Of a DNA stretch of 64,000 nt, positions 35,643 through 51,600 are shown piece by piece. Origin of the DNA: Tribonema minus. Its lineage: Eukaryota; Sar; Xanthophyceae; Tribonematales; Tribonemataceae. The stretch spans positions 558,001-622,000 of the forward strand of contig JAFCMP010000517.1 of NCBI GenBank assembly GCA_017506865.1, written 5' to 3'. Within the stretch, counting starts at the first letter, position 1. The number at the start of each line of letters is the position of its first letter. The translations under genes were made by a program, and so were the position numbers. Under the pieces are notes generated by a model that was not told the origin of the DNA, did no database searches, and saw only the letters and a program-made list of their open reading frames with translations.

Positions 35643-38600
35643 ATGAAGTCTCAGGCTGTTCTGGCTGTGCTGCTGTGTGGCGTGAGCCAGTCGCAGGCCT
35701 TCCTGGGAACACCTCTGGCAGCCAAGCAGGCTGTTGCAAGGTCTACCGCGCTCCGCATGCAAGACGAGACGCAGGGATCGCTCTTCCACGAGGGTCAGTC
35801 AGTAACGATGCAACGCAACCACATGAGTAGCCTCGTTGCTGTCAAGCAGGTCTGGAAGCCTCAGCTGGAAAACATGCACACGACCGCGTTCTTGAATCCT
35901 GCTGGCGTTCTTGAATCTCGTCTAAAGAGGAGGGTGTTCTTGTTGTACTTCACACAAACGTAATAGAAGTCCCTGCAGTGCAGCCAGCCTGGTACAATGA
36001 CAGGTGCGTAGAGCACTCAACTGCAACAAGATTCGGCGGAAACGCCTCTTCAACTGCTGTTTGCATTGACTTATGCATACATTGACTTTGTGATGCCACA
36101 AAGCTGGCAGCAGAGCTTATGGAATTGGCACCTCATGTCAACGAGACAATACCCAGGCTTTGATCACAATGGCTGACAGTTCCTGCACCTCTCGGTCCAC
36201 AGACTTTGAGAACACCAAGGGTGTGGAAGTGGATGAGTCTGGTCCTCTGCGCAAGATCCTCCTCAACACGTCCACTGGCTGTGAGGCTGAGATCTACACA
36301 CTGGGTGCCTGTGTCACGTCCTTCACGGTGCGTATGGCATCGTGCAGTAGTTTTGGCTTTGTCATGTAATGTTCATGTATGCTCAGCAGCATGTATGAGG
36401 CTTGCAGCAAGGGGTGTCTGATCACTTTGGCTGGTACTTTCCGCATGCATCGGCATCGGTGAACAAGATACGTTTAATGTCCCAGAACTCATTTGTCCCC
36501 AAGCCATTTGTCTGCAGGCCGACAATGTTTTCAATCAGTGTTGATCTTAGTGTTAGTGACTTGGGAATGCTGGGCAGTGTTCACTGGGCTTGAAGATTGT
36601 TGATTTGAGACTGTTGCCTTCTGATATGGAGTTACTCCACGGGCTGCTGCGGCACATTACGGCGGCACCAATGAATGCTATGACTGCATGTTTACGCAAG
36701 TGTTGTCATGCGTGTCATGTCACCTGCGCATGTTCAGTCTCGATTTGAGCAACGCAATATGTTGAAAGGCCACACGAATGACGAGTAGAGCTGGAGTGCA
36801 TCTGTTCGGCGATACCCAGTTTATTGTAAATAAGGCCTGCCCCCCTGTTATGCCACTGCAGCTCTCCAGAGTGCACTTAAGGTGCAGCTTGCATTGCATG
36901 CCTGATGATCTCACTCATGCTACCCTGTGTACTGTGCTTTGTTACTGTAGGTGGACGGCTACGACAGTCTGTTTGTGAGGCCGGATGCAAAGCTGGATGG
37001 GTCTAAGCCTATATCGGGAGGCCTGCCGCATTGCTTCCCGCAGTTTGGGCCCGGGAAAATCCAACAGGTGACGACGACAGTGTTGCTATGATGCCATACA
37101 GGGGACATACACTTTGCGGTGCTACAAATTGAAGCCATTGCATATGGATGCTACATTACCCTGTACTTTGCCCCACCCAAGAGATACACACAGCTCTTTT
37201 AAGGTTTTTACGTATGCAGAAGTTTGTGTACACAAATACGCGTATGCTTGTTGCTGATATGCATAGAGAGAAGTACATGTACACACATACTTCTACACGT
37301 TTGCTCGTTGCTGAACGTGATACGTTGGCTGCATGCATGTAGTCTAGGCATTTCAACACCTACGCATCAACACCTACTCCTGCAAGCCATGGCCACAGAG
37401 CTTGTGTCACCAGCACCATCACATACTGGAATGAGACAGCCATACCTAATTATCAGCTGATGTTGAAGTTTGAAGTATCAAATACCCACTATCAGATGGA
37501 TGTCTTCATGAGAGCTTCCCCAAGTAAATCATGTATCACAGAGGGGCTTAAAGTTTGTTTGGCGGTTCACGGCCCGTTTGTACCGGCAGGGTATTGCGAC
37601 CGGCAGCAAAGTCAACTTTTGTATCGTTGCATCACATAAGCCAGCCGCAACGCAGAGTTATCACAAGGCTGAATTTGAATCTTCATCAATGCAGCACTGC
37701 ATCTGATTTGGCGGCCTCCCCACAACGGCTAGTTCGTGACTATCGCTGATGTACTTTTATTAATTTCGCTTCGCAAGGGTGTACATGTGTGCTTGCAGGC
37801 ATGCAGCTCCACTCCAGTGTGTGTTACCCTGAGCGCTCTCTTAATCATCATTGATCTGCTTATGGTTAGGGACGTAGGGTTAGGAACACACTGCTGTTCG
37901 CCTTCCACTACGTACGCGCGCAATGCAAATGAGGTTCTACTGCACAGGTGCACCGAATATGCAAGGCACAGTTGTGTCTGCTTTGCATCAGAATTGAGTA
38001 CCACAACTCAACCTTCAGCAAGTCACAGCAGAGAAGCACGTTACAGCAAAGATAAGCAGTGCATGTGCAGGCTCTGTATGAGCACTGCAAAGATGCCATC
38101 TATATCTTGGGGACAGCGCCTGCATGTATCACTTACAAATGGCACACTTCGAAGTACATGTACTGCATGAATGGGACTCATAAACCAGCTTTTGGCCAAC
38201 TGTCAACTGGCAGTACTGGTTGACGTAGTATCATGACTGTGTATTTAGGTGCTAAACCGCTTGAGCGCTTGCTGCCTGCATCTGCAGCACGGTTTCGCAC
38301 GCAACTTGGAGTGGGAGCTGGAGAGCAGCAGGCCTGGCGCATCCCCCTCTGTTACCCTCAAGCTCACGGAGAACGAGGAGACCCTGGCAATGTGGCCACA
38401 CAAGTTCCAGTGCCTGTACACTGTGACCCTCTCCTCCAGCATTCTGTGCACCACGCTCAAGGTACGTAAGCGTTGATGTGTATCACAGTCATGCACAATG
38501 GACAACATGAGCCGCATGGGGGCTGGTGGCTACAGTCATCGAATTGACTCACTGGTACAATATGTCTTGTCGTTGCCATGTGCATTCTAGTGGAATGGCG

Positions 38601-40734
38601 GCTTTAAGTAGCTAAATAAGTGCGCGATCGTCTCGTGCGTGACATGAGGTGATTGTCGTCACGACAAGATGTATGAGTAGTAGCCACTAAGTACTCCATC
38701 ATGTACAGGACCGGTCGTAAACGCGTGACCCTAAGTAGCAAATGCGGTCATGCAACAGTAATGGGCTGACCCTGTATGACGTACGCAGGCAGCTCTTCCA
38801 TAACTGCCACTTTACTAGCCTAGAAGCCTGCTGGTGGACCGGTGGTTTGGCAGAATGCACCCAGCGAGACAATGTGGACATGGGTATGCGTGGTGTCATT
38901 TTCCCTGTGTCAACTTCAACTTCCTTCCCCCATGGCAAAGTGAAAACAAGGCTACTGAGAACAGCGCATGGGAGGCAACAGTCAGAATTTGGGATGAATG
39001 GTGGTAAATTGTATGTGTAAGGTGCAATTGTGCACTATGTACACATCACAAACCATGCGTTCTCAACGGTGGCTTCTGCTGCTTGTCACAATCTGTACTT
39101 CGGCATCTGCATACTCTCGTCAGCCTAGTAAAACTTGTTCACGCTTTTGTGCATGATCTACATGTGCGAATACAACCCTTGCTTCTGCCATTCAACCATG
39201 TGAGCACTGCTGCATTGCTGAGCACTGCTGCTGGTTGAGCACTCATGGTGGGCACTGCCATGCTTCTGAGACGCGCATGTATTGCAAAATTACCGCGCAG
39301 CTCATCTTTAGTGGACCACTTTATGAGCAGCCCAGGCTTGACACGAACATGCATCATGCATACTAGCCCCTCCCCTCTCAAGTGTCTGTGGAGCTAGACC
39401 TTGCAGGTCTTCCAACACACCAAATACATGTCAGGTGCATCACGACATGTTGTCTTCAGAAATTATGACATAGAATTGCACTTGTGAGCCCGTCTTGCTC
39501 AAGCGCCGTATTGCTCAACTCTATCTTGCAGATCAAGAACACGGGCAACAGCGCCTTTGACTTCCAGACGGCGCTGCACAGCTACTTCCGCACTGGCGAC
39601 GTCGAGCAAACCACCGTGAAGAATGGCGCTTTCCTCTTTGCCAGCTACCTGGACAAGACCGCCAGCCCCCCTGCGGACAGCACCTGGAGCACAGGCGACA
39701 TCACCATCTCAAAGCCTGTGGACTACGTGTTCAGCGGCGTATCGGGGGAGGTCACAGTGGAGGACGCTGCTGCCAGGCGCAAGGTAAGACGCGCTTAATA
39801 GTGATGTTGCAGTCTCAAGGTGGGGTGGCGGTCACTGAAGCTCAAGTTGAAGTACAAGGTCGATATGATGTGACTTCGCTCGTATGGTCAAGTTGCAATC
39901 GACCTTCAGCAAAGGTGACCCGTAGGGCATTGCCATCAGGTGTAAGGTGGCGACTGTGAATGTACCGACACACTCATGTCCTCTAAAAAGACCATCGCAC
40001 TCGTTTGGTGGCGGGGACACTGCGCAAGAGGGCTTTGCGATGGGTGATGACAGGGAACTGTCAACAGCAGTACTTCACCTGCTGCGTCGTGCACTGGTCA
40101 GATCAACCTCTACAAGGAGAGTCACAACTTACAAGTTTGTCGTGTTTGAGGGATGCACGCAGTCACAGGGTTGTTGTTGTTATCTGATGTCGGCTGTTGC
40201 ACCGTAAAGAAACGCTCACGCTCTTCAACGGGTGCTGTTGGGAGCATGCAGGACGTGTGCTTCTGCCCTTCTAGTTGAAGCCCTTGCAATGTCAGGTTAG
40301 ATTTGCGGAAGTGAAGTTTGTTGGGTTACTTTGCATCATCGCTGTGCTAACTATCACCAGCACGCCTGTAATCATACCTTTGATTGATAATCTGCTTGCC
40401 TGCCGGTGTCCCTCTCGCACTGGCCTGAATGACTGCTCGCTCATTCGATTTCACCCAGCCATATGAACACTGACTCCAGACAGCCTCATCATTTGCGCCA
40501 TGCTCTAGATGCTGATGCCATTGCACTCCTCTCTTGTGCCATGTCAACCTTGTGCAGTTGAAGATCAAGAACCTGGCAGGCTACGAAGACACCATCATCT
40601 GGTCCCCCTTTGGTGACGACAACATGGGTTACAAAAACTTCATCTGCGTAGAGAGCGGCAAGGTCACTCCCCAGGTGCTGCAGCCTGGGGAAGAGTGGGT
40701 CGGCAAGATGGACCTGTCTCCCAGCTCACTTTAA
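35643..40734 (+). CDS. Plastid-targeted glucose-6-phosphate 1-epimerase (aldose 1-epimerase family)
   Basis: Six exons: 35,643-35,793, 36,203-36,327, 36,951-37,067, 38,288-38,461, 39,532-39,783 and 40,558-40,734. They join in consistent phase to 331 residues. The enzyme interconverts the alpha and beta anomers of glucose 6-phosphate. Family signatures are clear: GYDSLFVRPDA, PISGGLPHCFPQFGPG (about 112-127), HGFARN at 132 with the expected catalytic His, TALHSYF in exon 5 and NFICVESGKV with the expected catalytic Glu at about 305, then LQPGEEW near the end. The N-terminus is a signal peptide (MKSQAVLAVLLCGVSQSQA) followed by FLGTP and an Arg/Ala-rich stretch, a bipartite plastid signal with Phe at position +1. 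Exon 1 ends at GAGG|GTCAGT, the only good donor in the right phase. It is one of several aldose-epimerase paralogues usually present in algae; the plastid location is inferred from the presequence. Confidence 0.93.
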
Positions 40735-42003
40735 AACCACATTGGAATGTTGTGTTATGAATGGTCCCTTTGTGTATTAGAGAAACACATGTGCACCAGC
40801 GTGGAAAGCAACAAATACATGCAATTTTCTGCGTTTGCTCTTCAATGCGTGCGCCAGCATTGTTTCTCCTTCGATGCATCTGTTGACAGCTTTGTGCTTT
40901 TTACGTGTTGTGCTTGTTCAACTCCTAACATGTATGCCCTGCGAGATGCCATGCAACACCCTGCTTGGGGTGCATTTGACGGATTCAACTGCACTCTCTG
41001 CTGCCGCATATGTGAGCTGTTTGTGCGCACCATGCCGTGTGTGCATGTACGTTTGAATCAAAATTTTGCTTGCGGGCGCGAAAAAGCTCGTGCGTGCACT
41101 TGTACACATGTCAAAAAATGTCAGCACCTGGACGCACACTCCTGTGCATGCAACGCTAGCACGCAAACACAGCAGTAGCACTACCTGTTGTTGTGTACAC
41201 GGTGCTCTACCATAATGCCACAGTGCTCTGCCATAATGCCACATCACGTTGAGGCCAGCGAATGTAGCCACGTCTCGTGCGGTGCACGCTCTCTGTTGCA
41301 CATGCGGACATGCCGCATTACACGGGGCTACAAACATACCCTAAAGGGCAGGAAGTTTGGCTGGACGGATGGCAATTGCTGATGCTGCATGTAGTACTGC
41401 AGGGAAGGGCAGGGCATTGCTCACCTCTCATTGGCTGATCAGCAGTGCAGTACAGCGCATGTCCCTACAATCTGGCATTGAGGGCTGGGGTGGTACCAGC
41501 ATGGCAATCACAAGCTGTAAACGCATGCGAACATGCATAATTGGACGTGATCATCACATTGTGATGCAAGTCCTGCTGTCTCATTCATTGAAATGTAAAA
41601 GTACAGGTGCCGGGGCTAAACAACATTTGCAGTAGCATGCGCGCGCACATCACATGCACATCATGACAGCACAGGCAACATCCGACAAACCGCAAACAAA
41701 GTTAATGCGATGCAAAGCCGCGACAAAACAAAAACAGCACACACAAGGACCACATCAAAAGAATCTGATTGCAGAAGCTATTTACATTGAATGTTGCACC
41801 ATCACAAGAATGGGGGGCTATGTTGGGTGTAGGAGCTTGGGGCGGCGCGGGATGAGCACTTAAGCCCATCAGACCTACGCTGATGCCCCAGCTGCAACCC
41901 TGACGCAAGAATCAGACTCACTAATCACAGCAGACAAGAAGTGCTGGTGGTGGCTGGGGAGGTCACCGTGCAGCTGCTCTCGAGCATGTAACCATCCGTG
42001 GAT
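40735..42003. other. Convergent intergenic region
   Basis: Separates the 3' ends of the epimerase (plus) and actin (minus). It contains short frames only and a few duplicated short words (ATAATGCCACA near 41,212 and 41,233). The 3' untranslated regions of both genes must lie here. Confidence 0.5.
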
Positions 42004-44376
<2,373 letters not shown>

Positions 44377-45202
44377 GGTTGCTGCTGTGATCTCTTGCGC
44401 TGCCGCCTGTAGTGTCTGCTTCTCGTGTGTGTGTGTTGGCCGAGTGTGTGACGATGCATCAACTCACAGCTCTCTCCAATCGTTTGAATTTTTTGAAACG
44501 GCTGGGCCCATGGGGAGCGGGTGAGCCCGCTCGAGTAGAGCGGGTGAGGCTACAGAGGCTCTCTTTTGAGCCGCTGGGGGATGGTATCGCGCGGAAGTGA
44601 TGAGTAGCATGTGCGGGGAGTCAGCACAGCAATAGGCCACGAGTTGACTGCACCCAGTTCGTATCGCTGAACAACTTCCGCTTGCTTGTTCCTGCGGCTT
44701 GGCTGTATCCTGCTTGTAATCGTCAAAGCTGTTTTGCTTGTATGCCTAGCTGAAGTACGCGCAGCCTCTTGACAGATGCCAGTAACCCAAAGACTCAAAG
44801 GCTCAAACGAGCAAGGCAGGGCCCATTTGTCATGAGCAAAACGTTGGGGCGATTGCTGAACATGCGCGTCATCAGGCCAGGCTGCAGTTCAGGTGGCAGA
44901 CTCAACAACATGCTGCAGCTCTCTGCCACATTTTTCCGTTTGCATCTCTTAGATGATGTCAACACAATGTGACCTTTTCCCCTCGAATTTTGCATTTTGT
45001 GGTCGGGCAGAGTCGGGGCACACGCGGTGATTTGTGTGCGTGTGATAGTTCCTTCACGGTAGATGGGCGGTGGCAGGCAAGGTCGGCGTCCCTACATACT
45101 GTGTCCAATGCACGGTGCACACTGTTGGCAAGTGCTTCAAGTTGACGCGCCTTGTGTACCAAGCCTACTAAGCGTGCTTGCAGATGTCAAAATATCTAAG
45201 CC
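44377..45202. other. Actin 5' flank
   Basis: About 830 bases between the actin start codon (transcribed leftwards) and the retrotransposon. It should hold the actin promoter. No gene is visible, and I cannot point to a specific element. Confidence 0.5.
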
Positions 45203-45206
45203 TTAT

Positions 45207-45607
45207 TGTCACGGTTAGATGCGTAGTTTGGGAACAGTCCATGGGGAACGTTCTCAGTACTGCCGCACAGTTCTATGTCTCAATATACTTATCGTGTGGA
45301 ATTGTCCTAATTGTCTGCTATATGATGTAATAAGGTCTGTAGTTGCTGTAAATCAATAAAGTTGGACCTTGGTTGCTGTCTCACAAGGCCTGGGGTCCCT
45401 TGGACATAGGCGCAGTGCTCAACTGTTGAAGTTGAGTGCTTCAGGGGATCACAACCCAAATAACCAGGCAGCAGAGACGAACCAAGACCACCAACCAGCA
45501 ACGCAGGAGCCTTCTACTGAAGCAGCCCAACAACAACAACCCAAAGTAAGACCGTACCTTGCAGACCATTCACAGAATGATACTCTATATAGTACCAGCT
45601 TGTGTAA
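45207..45607 (+). repeat. 5' LTR
   Basis: 401 bases, TGTCACGG... to ...TTGTGTAA. It contains a polyadenylation-type AATAAA at 45,355-45,360. It is matched base for base by the 3' LTR except for one G/A difference and a missing 9-base GACCTTTGA segment near 45,440. Confidence 0.95.
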
Positions 45608-45609
45608 AC

Positions 45610-45625
45610 TGGCTCCGAAATCAGG
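45610..45625 (+). other. Putative primer-binding site
   Basis: TGGCTCCGAAATCAGG begins two bases after the 5' LTR. TGG is the complement of the tRNA 3' CCA, as expected for minus-strand priming. I cannot say which tRNA it matches. Confidence 0.55.
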
Positions 45626-46627
45626 CGAACCTGCATCTCCTTTCAACGCCTCGCACGCTCACAACACTCGTTCATCCATCCAATACTATCGCTCTACTCG
45701 TAATATTCCATTCTATCACTCGTCCAAAGCACACTTGCCATCGTGGTAGGGGACGCCCGCGCGATTCATTTTCACTTCAATTTCTACTTCATCTCCGAAT
45801 AGACCGAATAGCAACTTGTAGACCTGACTCGCAACATGGCAGCCTCTGGTCCAAGCTACTCTGAGCGCAGAGTATCTGTCATCCATGCATGCGTATGGTC
45901 GGCTTGTCCATCGCATGCGTCGTTGCAGCAACCGTGCCCTGGTTGCGTGTGGTTAACCCGAACCCGCAGCGTTGCCTCAGTCAACTTAGGAACTCTCGAG
46001 CGTGCAACCTCTTGAGTGTCCTGAATTATTAGGACAAGCATTGCAGCAACGTGGCGAGATTATGGGAGCTTGGTACGAGTGTTACGACACTCTATTCCAC
46101 GGGCTGAGCATGTCTTCGATGACTCCCCTCCTTGTTTCTCAGCGCTAGAGAACTGCCAAGCGTAAGCGCCCTGCTGTACACAGTGCGTCTTGAGAGGTTG
46201 AGTTGGCCTCTCTTGTTTGACTTTGCGCCATAGGGTCCTGCATCGTCTTGACCTCGTGAGGTGTGGCATGTAGACTGCCCGCAAAACAAGCTGAAACTCG
46301 CAATGCTACATCCTACGATGCTGCTGTTCCACGTGCGAACTGTGGGCCTCACCACTATCACACTTCAGAACAGTACTTGCAAGGCTCTACGCAGTGTTCC
46401 GGTGGGACGGTTTCACTGGTATCCTTACTTGAACCCAAATTGACAGCATTTCGTGTGTGCTGCCTCACACGTTTTCAACAGTGCCCCAATTGATATCACC
46501 CGCCATTTGCATGTGGCCTCGTGCTATCAGACGCATACACTCACAGCGTATGTAAGCCCAGCATTTATGGCAACTAGTTAGCGTGCCTTGCTAACCTCTT
46601 GCGTTGTATTTTGCTCGACGGGAACAG
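45626..46627 (+). other. Retrotransposon leader
   Basis: About 1 kb of untranslated leader between the primer-binding site and the gag ATG. No long frame; packaging signals would be expected here but cannot be identified by eye. Confidence 0.5.
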
Positions 46628-48643
46628 ATGGCCCACTCCAAAAGAGGGGGGAAGGGAAGGGGAGCCTCCAAGAGGGCCCCTGTCCCCTAGCCCGGCCAAC
46701 CCGATTATGAGCCCGAGTCCTCCGTGGACGACCCCGAGAACGACGACGGCGACGACGCCGCTGCCCCCGACCCCCTCGCTGAGGCTGTGGACGGGGCAGA
46801 CGCCGAGGACGCCGGCGACGACGAGAACAGCAACGATGCCGAAGAGGGCGGCGACGAGGACGCCGAGGCCCCCCTGCCGCCGCCCCCGCTTGACCTCCAT
46901 GTCGACTCTTTCGCCATGGCGACCATCGAAGAGATCCTCACCGGCCTGCACGACTGTGCAACCTCAGGGCTCGAGCGCCTCACCGGTGAGGCAGCTGATT
47001 GCACGGAACGCCTGAAAAGCCTCGAGACGTTGCAGGCTCATGCCAGACGCACGTCGCAGGGCAGCGCGGGCAAGGAGAGAGAAATTGCTAGGTACCAAGT
47101 CCGACTGTCTGCCGTGGAAATCGAACAGTTAACCAATGCCAGGGCTGATTTCGAGCTTCGCGCTGAACAGCCTCGCACGGTTCTGGCCGCGATCACGAGG
47201 GCCCGCGCCCGCGCCCAGCTGCTACGTGACACAACAGATGCAATTGATGTCGAGCGTCGCCTGCGCGCGTTTGCAAAGGACGAAATGCCTGCCATGCTGG
47301 CCTCGCCTGTTGGCCGCGCTCACCTTCGCAAGAAGGGGGAGTCGCGCGTCAATGACATTAACGGCGGTGGCAGTGCTGACAGCATTGCTGAGGGCCCTGC
47401 TGTGGTTCGTCCCCTAAACCCACGTGATTATTCCACTGCTAAAGACCTCGGACTGGTGAACCCCATGTCCAGGGTGGCGGGCGAATGCGGCGGCACCCTG
47501 GACGGCCTGCACGCGGCGCTGGTGGAGTCGGGCATTGACCCACGCGCTTACTCCACGGCCCTGGCTAAGGCGGCGCAAAAGGCGAACAAGGTGACCCCGT
47601 CTCTCACGATAGACGTGGGTGGCCGTGTCATTGGCTGGGTTGCCATGGACTACACGCAGCGCCGTGCAGCTCTAATCGCGCATTTCGATAACCCAACTGC
47701 TCAGGCTGATGCCGCGCGCGCATTTGCTACCCTCTTGCGCGCGCACCGTGAGAACCCGCGTGACTTCAACCTGCGACTGACGCGCCTCGGCCGCGCAGCT
47801 GGGTACAAGAACAACACGGACTACGTCCGATCTCGCTTCATCGAGAACTTAACCCCCGCTGAGCGCAAGGGTCTGAGCATCACTGTTGACAACGTGTACG
47901 CCGAGGCGCTTTCCGTGCTTGCCAGCAAGGCTCACAGCTTATGGAGCAACAGGAACGGCAAGGGCTCAGCAGACGACGCCAACTCGACTGACGCCAGCGT
48001 CTCCGACAGCGACTCATCCGGCACGCGCCGCAACCAGAGCAAGAAGCGCAAGGCGCGTTCCAGCAAGGGCCGCCGCGCCGTCAAGACAGCTGCTGCAAAG
48101 AAGACCGCGGCGACCACCGCCGCAGCGGCGGCTGCCGCCGCCGCCGCCGCGCCGATCCCCAGGCCGCAGGCGGGGCCGCCCCGCCGCTTTCGGGCCCCAA
48201 ACGCCCGCGGCTTGCCGATGCGCCCCCGTGACCCCTCGTGGTACTGCGAGAACGGCGACTGGCGCTGCCACAACTGCGAGTCGTGGGTACCTTCGGGCAT
48301 CATGCCGGCCTGGCACAAGGCGCAGCCGGAGTGCTCGGAGGCGGCCATTATCTTACACCAGGGCCGCCTGGACGCGCGCAACCGTGGCATGCGGCCTGCG
48401 GCGCCCCCCGGTGGCCCGATGCCGCAGCGCCCCCTCGCGGCGCCGCTGCAGTTCCGCGCCCCGGCGCCCCTTGCGCCCGCACCTCAGGCCCCGGCGCCGC
48501 GCGTCAACGCCGCGCGCCCGATCGGCGAGCTGAGCCGTGACGAGCTGGCGGCGTACATCATGACCCTGCCCCCATGTGAGAACACGCTTGATGCAGGCAC
48601 TGCAGCACCTGCCCTAGTTGCTGACGCCAGTAGGCGTGCCTGA
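46628..48643 (+). CDS. gag: Gag-like protein, interrupted by an early in-frame TAG
   Basis: The first ATG (46,628) opens a basic N-terminus, MAHSKRGGKGRGASKRAPVP, which meets TAG at 46,688. The same frame then stays open to 48,643; the next in-frame ATG is at 46,917. An acidic region follows (DDPENDDGDD...), then a capsid-like helical region whose end (DFNLRLTRLGRAAGYKNNTD, then FIENLTPAERKGL) resembles the retrotransposon Gag capsid C-terminus. Next come a Ser/Asp patch, a basic nuclear-signal-like KKRKARSSKGRRAVK, and a zinc-finger-like CHNC-x12-H-x5-C near 48,269-48,330. The tail is Pro/Ala-rich. Gag should assemble the particle and bind element RNA. The TAG is either a knock-out mutation or a suppressible stop. 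Confidence 0.8.
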
Positions 48644-51600
48644 CATACGCGTGTTGCTTGCTGCACTGATTGCCCCTGCGGCTACAGCACCTCCGTTGAG
48701 CGCTGCTGCACCTGTAGGTGATGAACGCATGCCTAGGGACGCGCTAGTACATGGTGCACTAGCCTCTCCCCCCAATATTGCCGATGTTGAAATGCTTGAC
48801 ACGTGCGTTGCCCCAGGCGGGGTAGATGCAGTTGTGCCATCAGCTGTTGATGATGCTTCAGGTATGCCCACTGTAGAGGCTGCCCAAAACGCCACCATGA
48901 GCGCCGACAATCTTGCAGTTTCGCTGACTGCAGCACCTGTTGTCGTGCCTGTTGGTGACCGTGCTCCACAGAGACCCCAGACCGTTGAGACGGCGCTTGG
49001 GACTGCGCGGTTAGTCGTCCACGCATCACTCTGCTGCGGCCTTGGAGGCTGGGACGAAGGACTAGAACAGGTAGGAAGAGCTGGGCTCGCGGTTAAAACT
49101 GCACTTGCCGTTGACAAGTGTAGCCGCGTTTGCGCAGCCTACAGCTCTCTTCACCCTGAAGTTGATAGTGTCATGCAGTCATGTCTTAGCGATCCTGCCG
49201 TTACCAAGGCACTGGTGACATTGGATCCTGACCTGACCACTATCTCCCCCCCTTGCACCGACTTTGCAAACGGTTTGCAGATGGAGGGCGAAGCCGCCCA
49301 AGTGACATTACTCGCCGCGCAGCTTATTATCAGGGCCAAGCTGCGCTGCGTGTTGATTGAGAACGTCGTCGCCATGCTCAGCTCCAAGATTTGGCGCCAG
49401 GCGCAGGCGCAGCTGCTGACGCACGGTTATTGCGTGTACATTTCCAAGCTCAAGGGATCGGACTTCGGTGTGCCTTGCCACCGTCGCCGAGTTTATGTCC
49501 TGATTGTGCGCACCGGCCCCTCTGTTGGGGCAGCGCTCGACCGTTTTGGCGCCCTTTTAAATGCAATTGAACGTGCCAGTCCGCAGACCTCTGTGCGTGC
49601 GTTTTTGCGCTGCCCTGAGACAACATTCTTTTGGAAGCCCCGTGCGAGGGGTTTCAAGGCCGTGTTTGACGCTGATGATTGCATGCCCAGCCCTGTGCGT
49701 AGACACCCAGGGAAGCCCCCACGGGACCTGCTGGCTCATGTGCCCTGTGTACTTGATGCTGGTCCAGTGGATGCCGCGCGCGAGCGGCTGTCGCTGAAGG
49801 AGCTTGCTGTATTGCTCACCTTCACAAAGCCATTGCCAACATGTGCCAGGGTTGAAGATTTGAAGTTGTGGCTTGTCAACATGGTTATGCCTCGCATGGC
49901 ATTCCACCTTGGCGTAGCGCTGCTGGGATCTGGTGTATTTGACTTGCCCCCGGTTGCTGAGCATGAGTGCTTGAACCCAAGAGGCCACCGCGTAGACCAC
50001 GACTGCACTGCACCCCCGCCCGAATGGATGGCAGTGAGTCAAGGCAAGCACATGCACGTCGCTGAAAACCCCCAGTCAGTTCGCATTTCGCGACTGCAAC
50101 TTGCGCAGTTTGAGACTGAGCGGTGGGACTACCAGCCCCCCACGTATGACCCCGAAATGGATGACTTACCAGACCTTGTGGACTCTGATGATGAGTCTGA
50201 AGCTGGTGACGTGCCAGAGCTCGTGGAGGACTCAGACAATGACTCTGACTCTGACAGGGCTGACTCGCATGACCTAGATACCGACGACCTGACCAGCCCA
50301 ACCCCACTTGAGCTGGCACGCCAACTAGGGTTAGGCAGTGCTAGGGTTAGCGCTATGGCCGCCGTACTGAGAGAGCTCGAGTCGGTGCAGCGCGCGCGCA
50401 ACCAGCACTCTGTGCTGCCCACTGACGCAACAAACACCGCAGGGGAACTGCCTGCCGCATTGCGCGCACCCATGCCTAATGAGCCACAGCGCTCATCGCA
50501 TGAAGCGCCCATGCCTAATGAGCCGCAGCGCTCATCGCATGAAGGTGCTACACACACTGAATTGCCCGCAGTAAAGGAACTACATGTGGCGTTGCGCGCA
50601 TTTATGCCCGATGAGCCGCAGCGCTCATCGCAGAAAGGCGCTACACAGTTTGAATTGCCCGCAATTGCCCGCGTGTCCGCTCCCAATGAGCCTGGACGTG
50701 CCTACGAACGTGTGATGCAGCCTACTGGAAAGCCCAGCAAACAGCGGTTCGGTACGCTGATTGCACGCACCCAGAAACATGGCCAATGGGCATTGAAGGA
50801 AGTTGAGTTTAAAGCCCTGCTGGACAGCGGCTCAGAAACTTCAATAATGTCAATGACACAAGCGAATGCTATTGCTTCGGGAGCAGTAGGCCCACTTGAA
50901 AAGCGGGACCACACGGTCATTGAACTTGCTGACGACTCTACGCTAGTCAAGATACAGGGTGTATTCCACTCCACTTTGCGGTTTGGAGACTTCCTCGTAC
51001 AGCACAAGTTTTATGTTGTGAATCTTGAGATTCCCGCCATTGTTGGTGGTGACTTCTTTGGCATGTACCACTCAACATTTAACTACGCCGAGATGACGTA
51101 TGCCCCGCTAGGCGCCAAAGGCCCTACGCTGCGCATGAGGGAACGCACCGACGCTGAAGGCCACCAGAAGGTCAGCTCAGTGCAGACCACTGGCAGGCAG
51201 ACACTGCTAGTGGGCGAAGCCAGTGGCCCACCACCGGCGCGCCGCGCAGTGAGTATGACAGAAGACGTGCTACTGCCCCCCAACTCGACTACTGATGTTG
51301 AAGTTGCACCCTTCCCCCCCATCATGGGGGTACAGCCTTTTGAAGCTGTGATTCGCCCCATTGACACACAGACACTGCTCGCCCTAGGCGACCGCGGTGT
51401 TAAAGTGGCTGAGAGTATGGTGATCGCTAGGCCCTGCTGTACTATGCAAGTACGCCTGGTGAACCACTCGCACCTGCCTGTTGTGGTACCCAGAAGCACC
51501 TTGTTAGGGGAGCTGACACCTGCTGATAAGGAAGACATCATTGAATTTGATGACGTCACGGAGCCGCTGCTGATGGACAAGCTGTTAGAAGCTAGTTCTG

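Noticed and set aside
47886..48533. Arg/Pro-rich open frame overlapping gag
   Set aside because: Off-frame reading of the GC-rich, Ala/Lys-rich gag segment.
49557..50057. Minus-strand frames over the methyltransferase
   Set aside because: Antisense shadows; the plus frame has all methyltransferase motifs in order.
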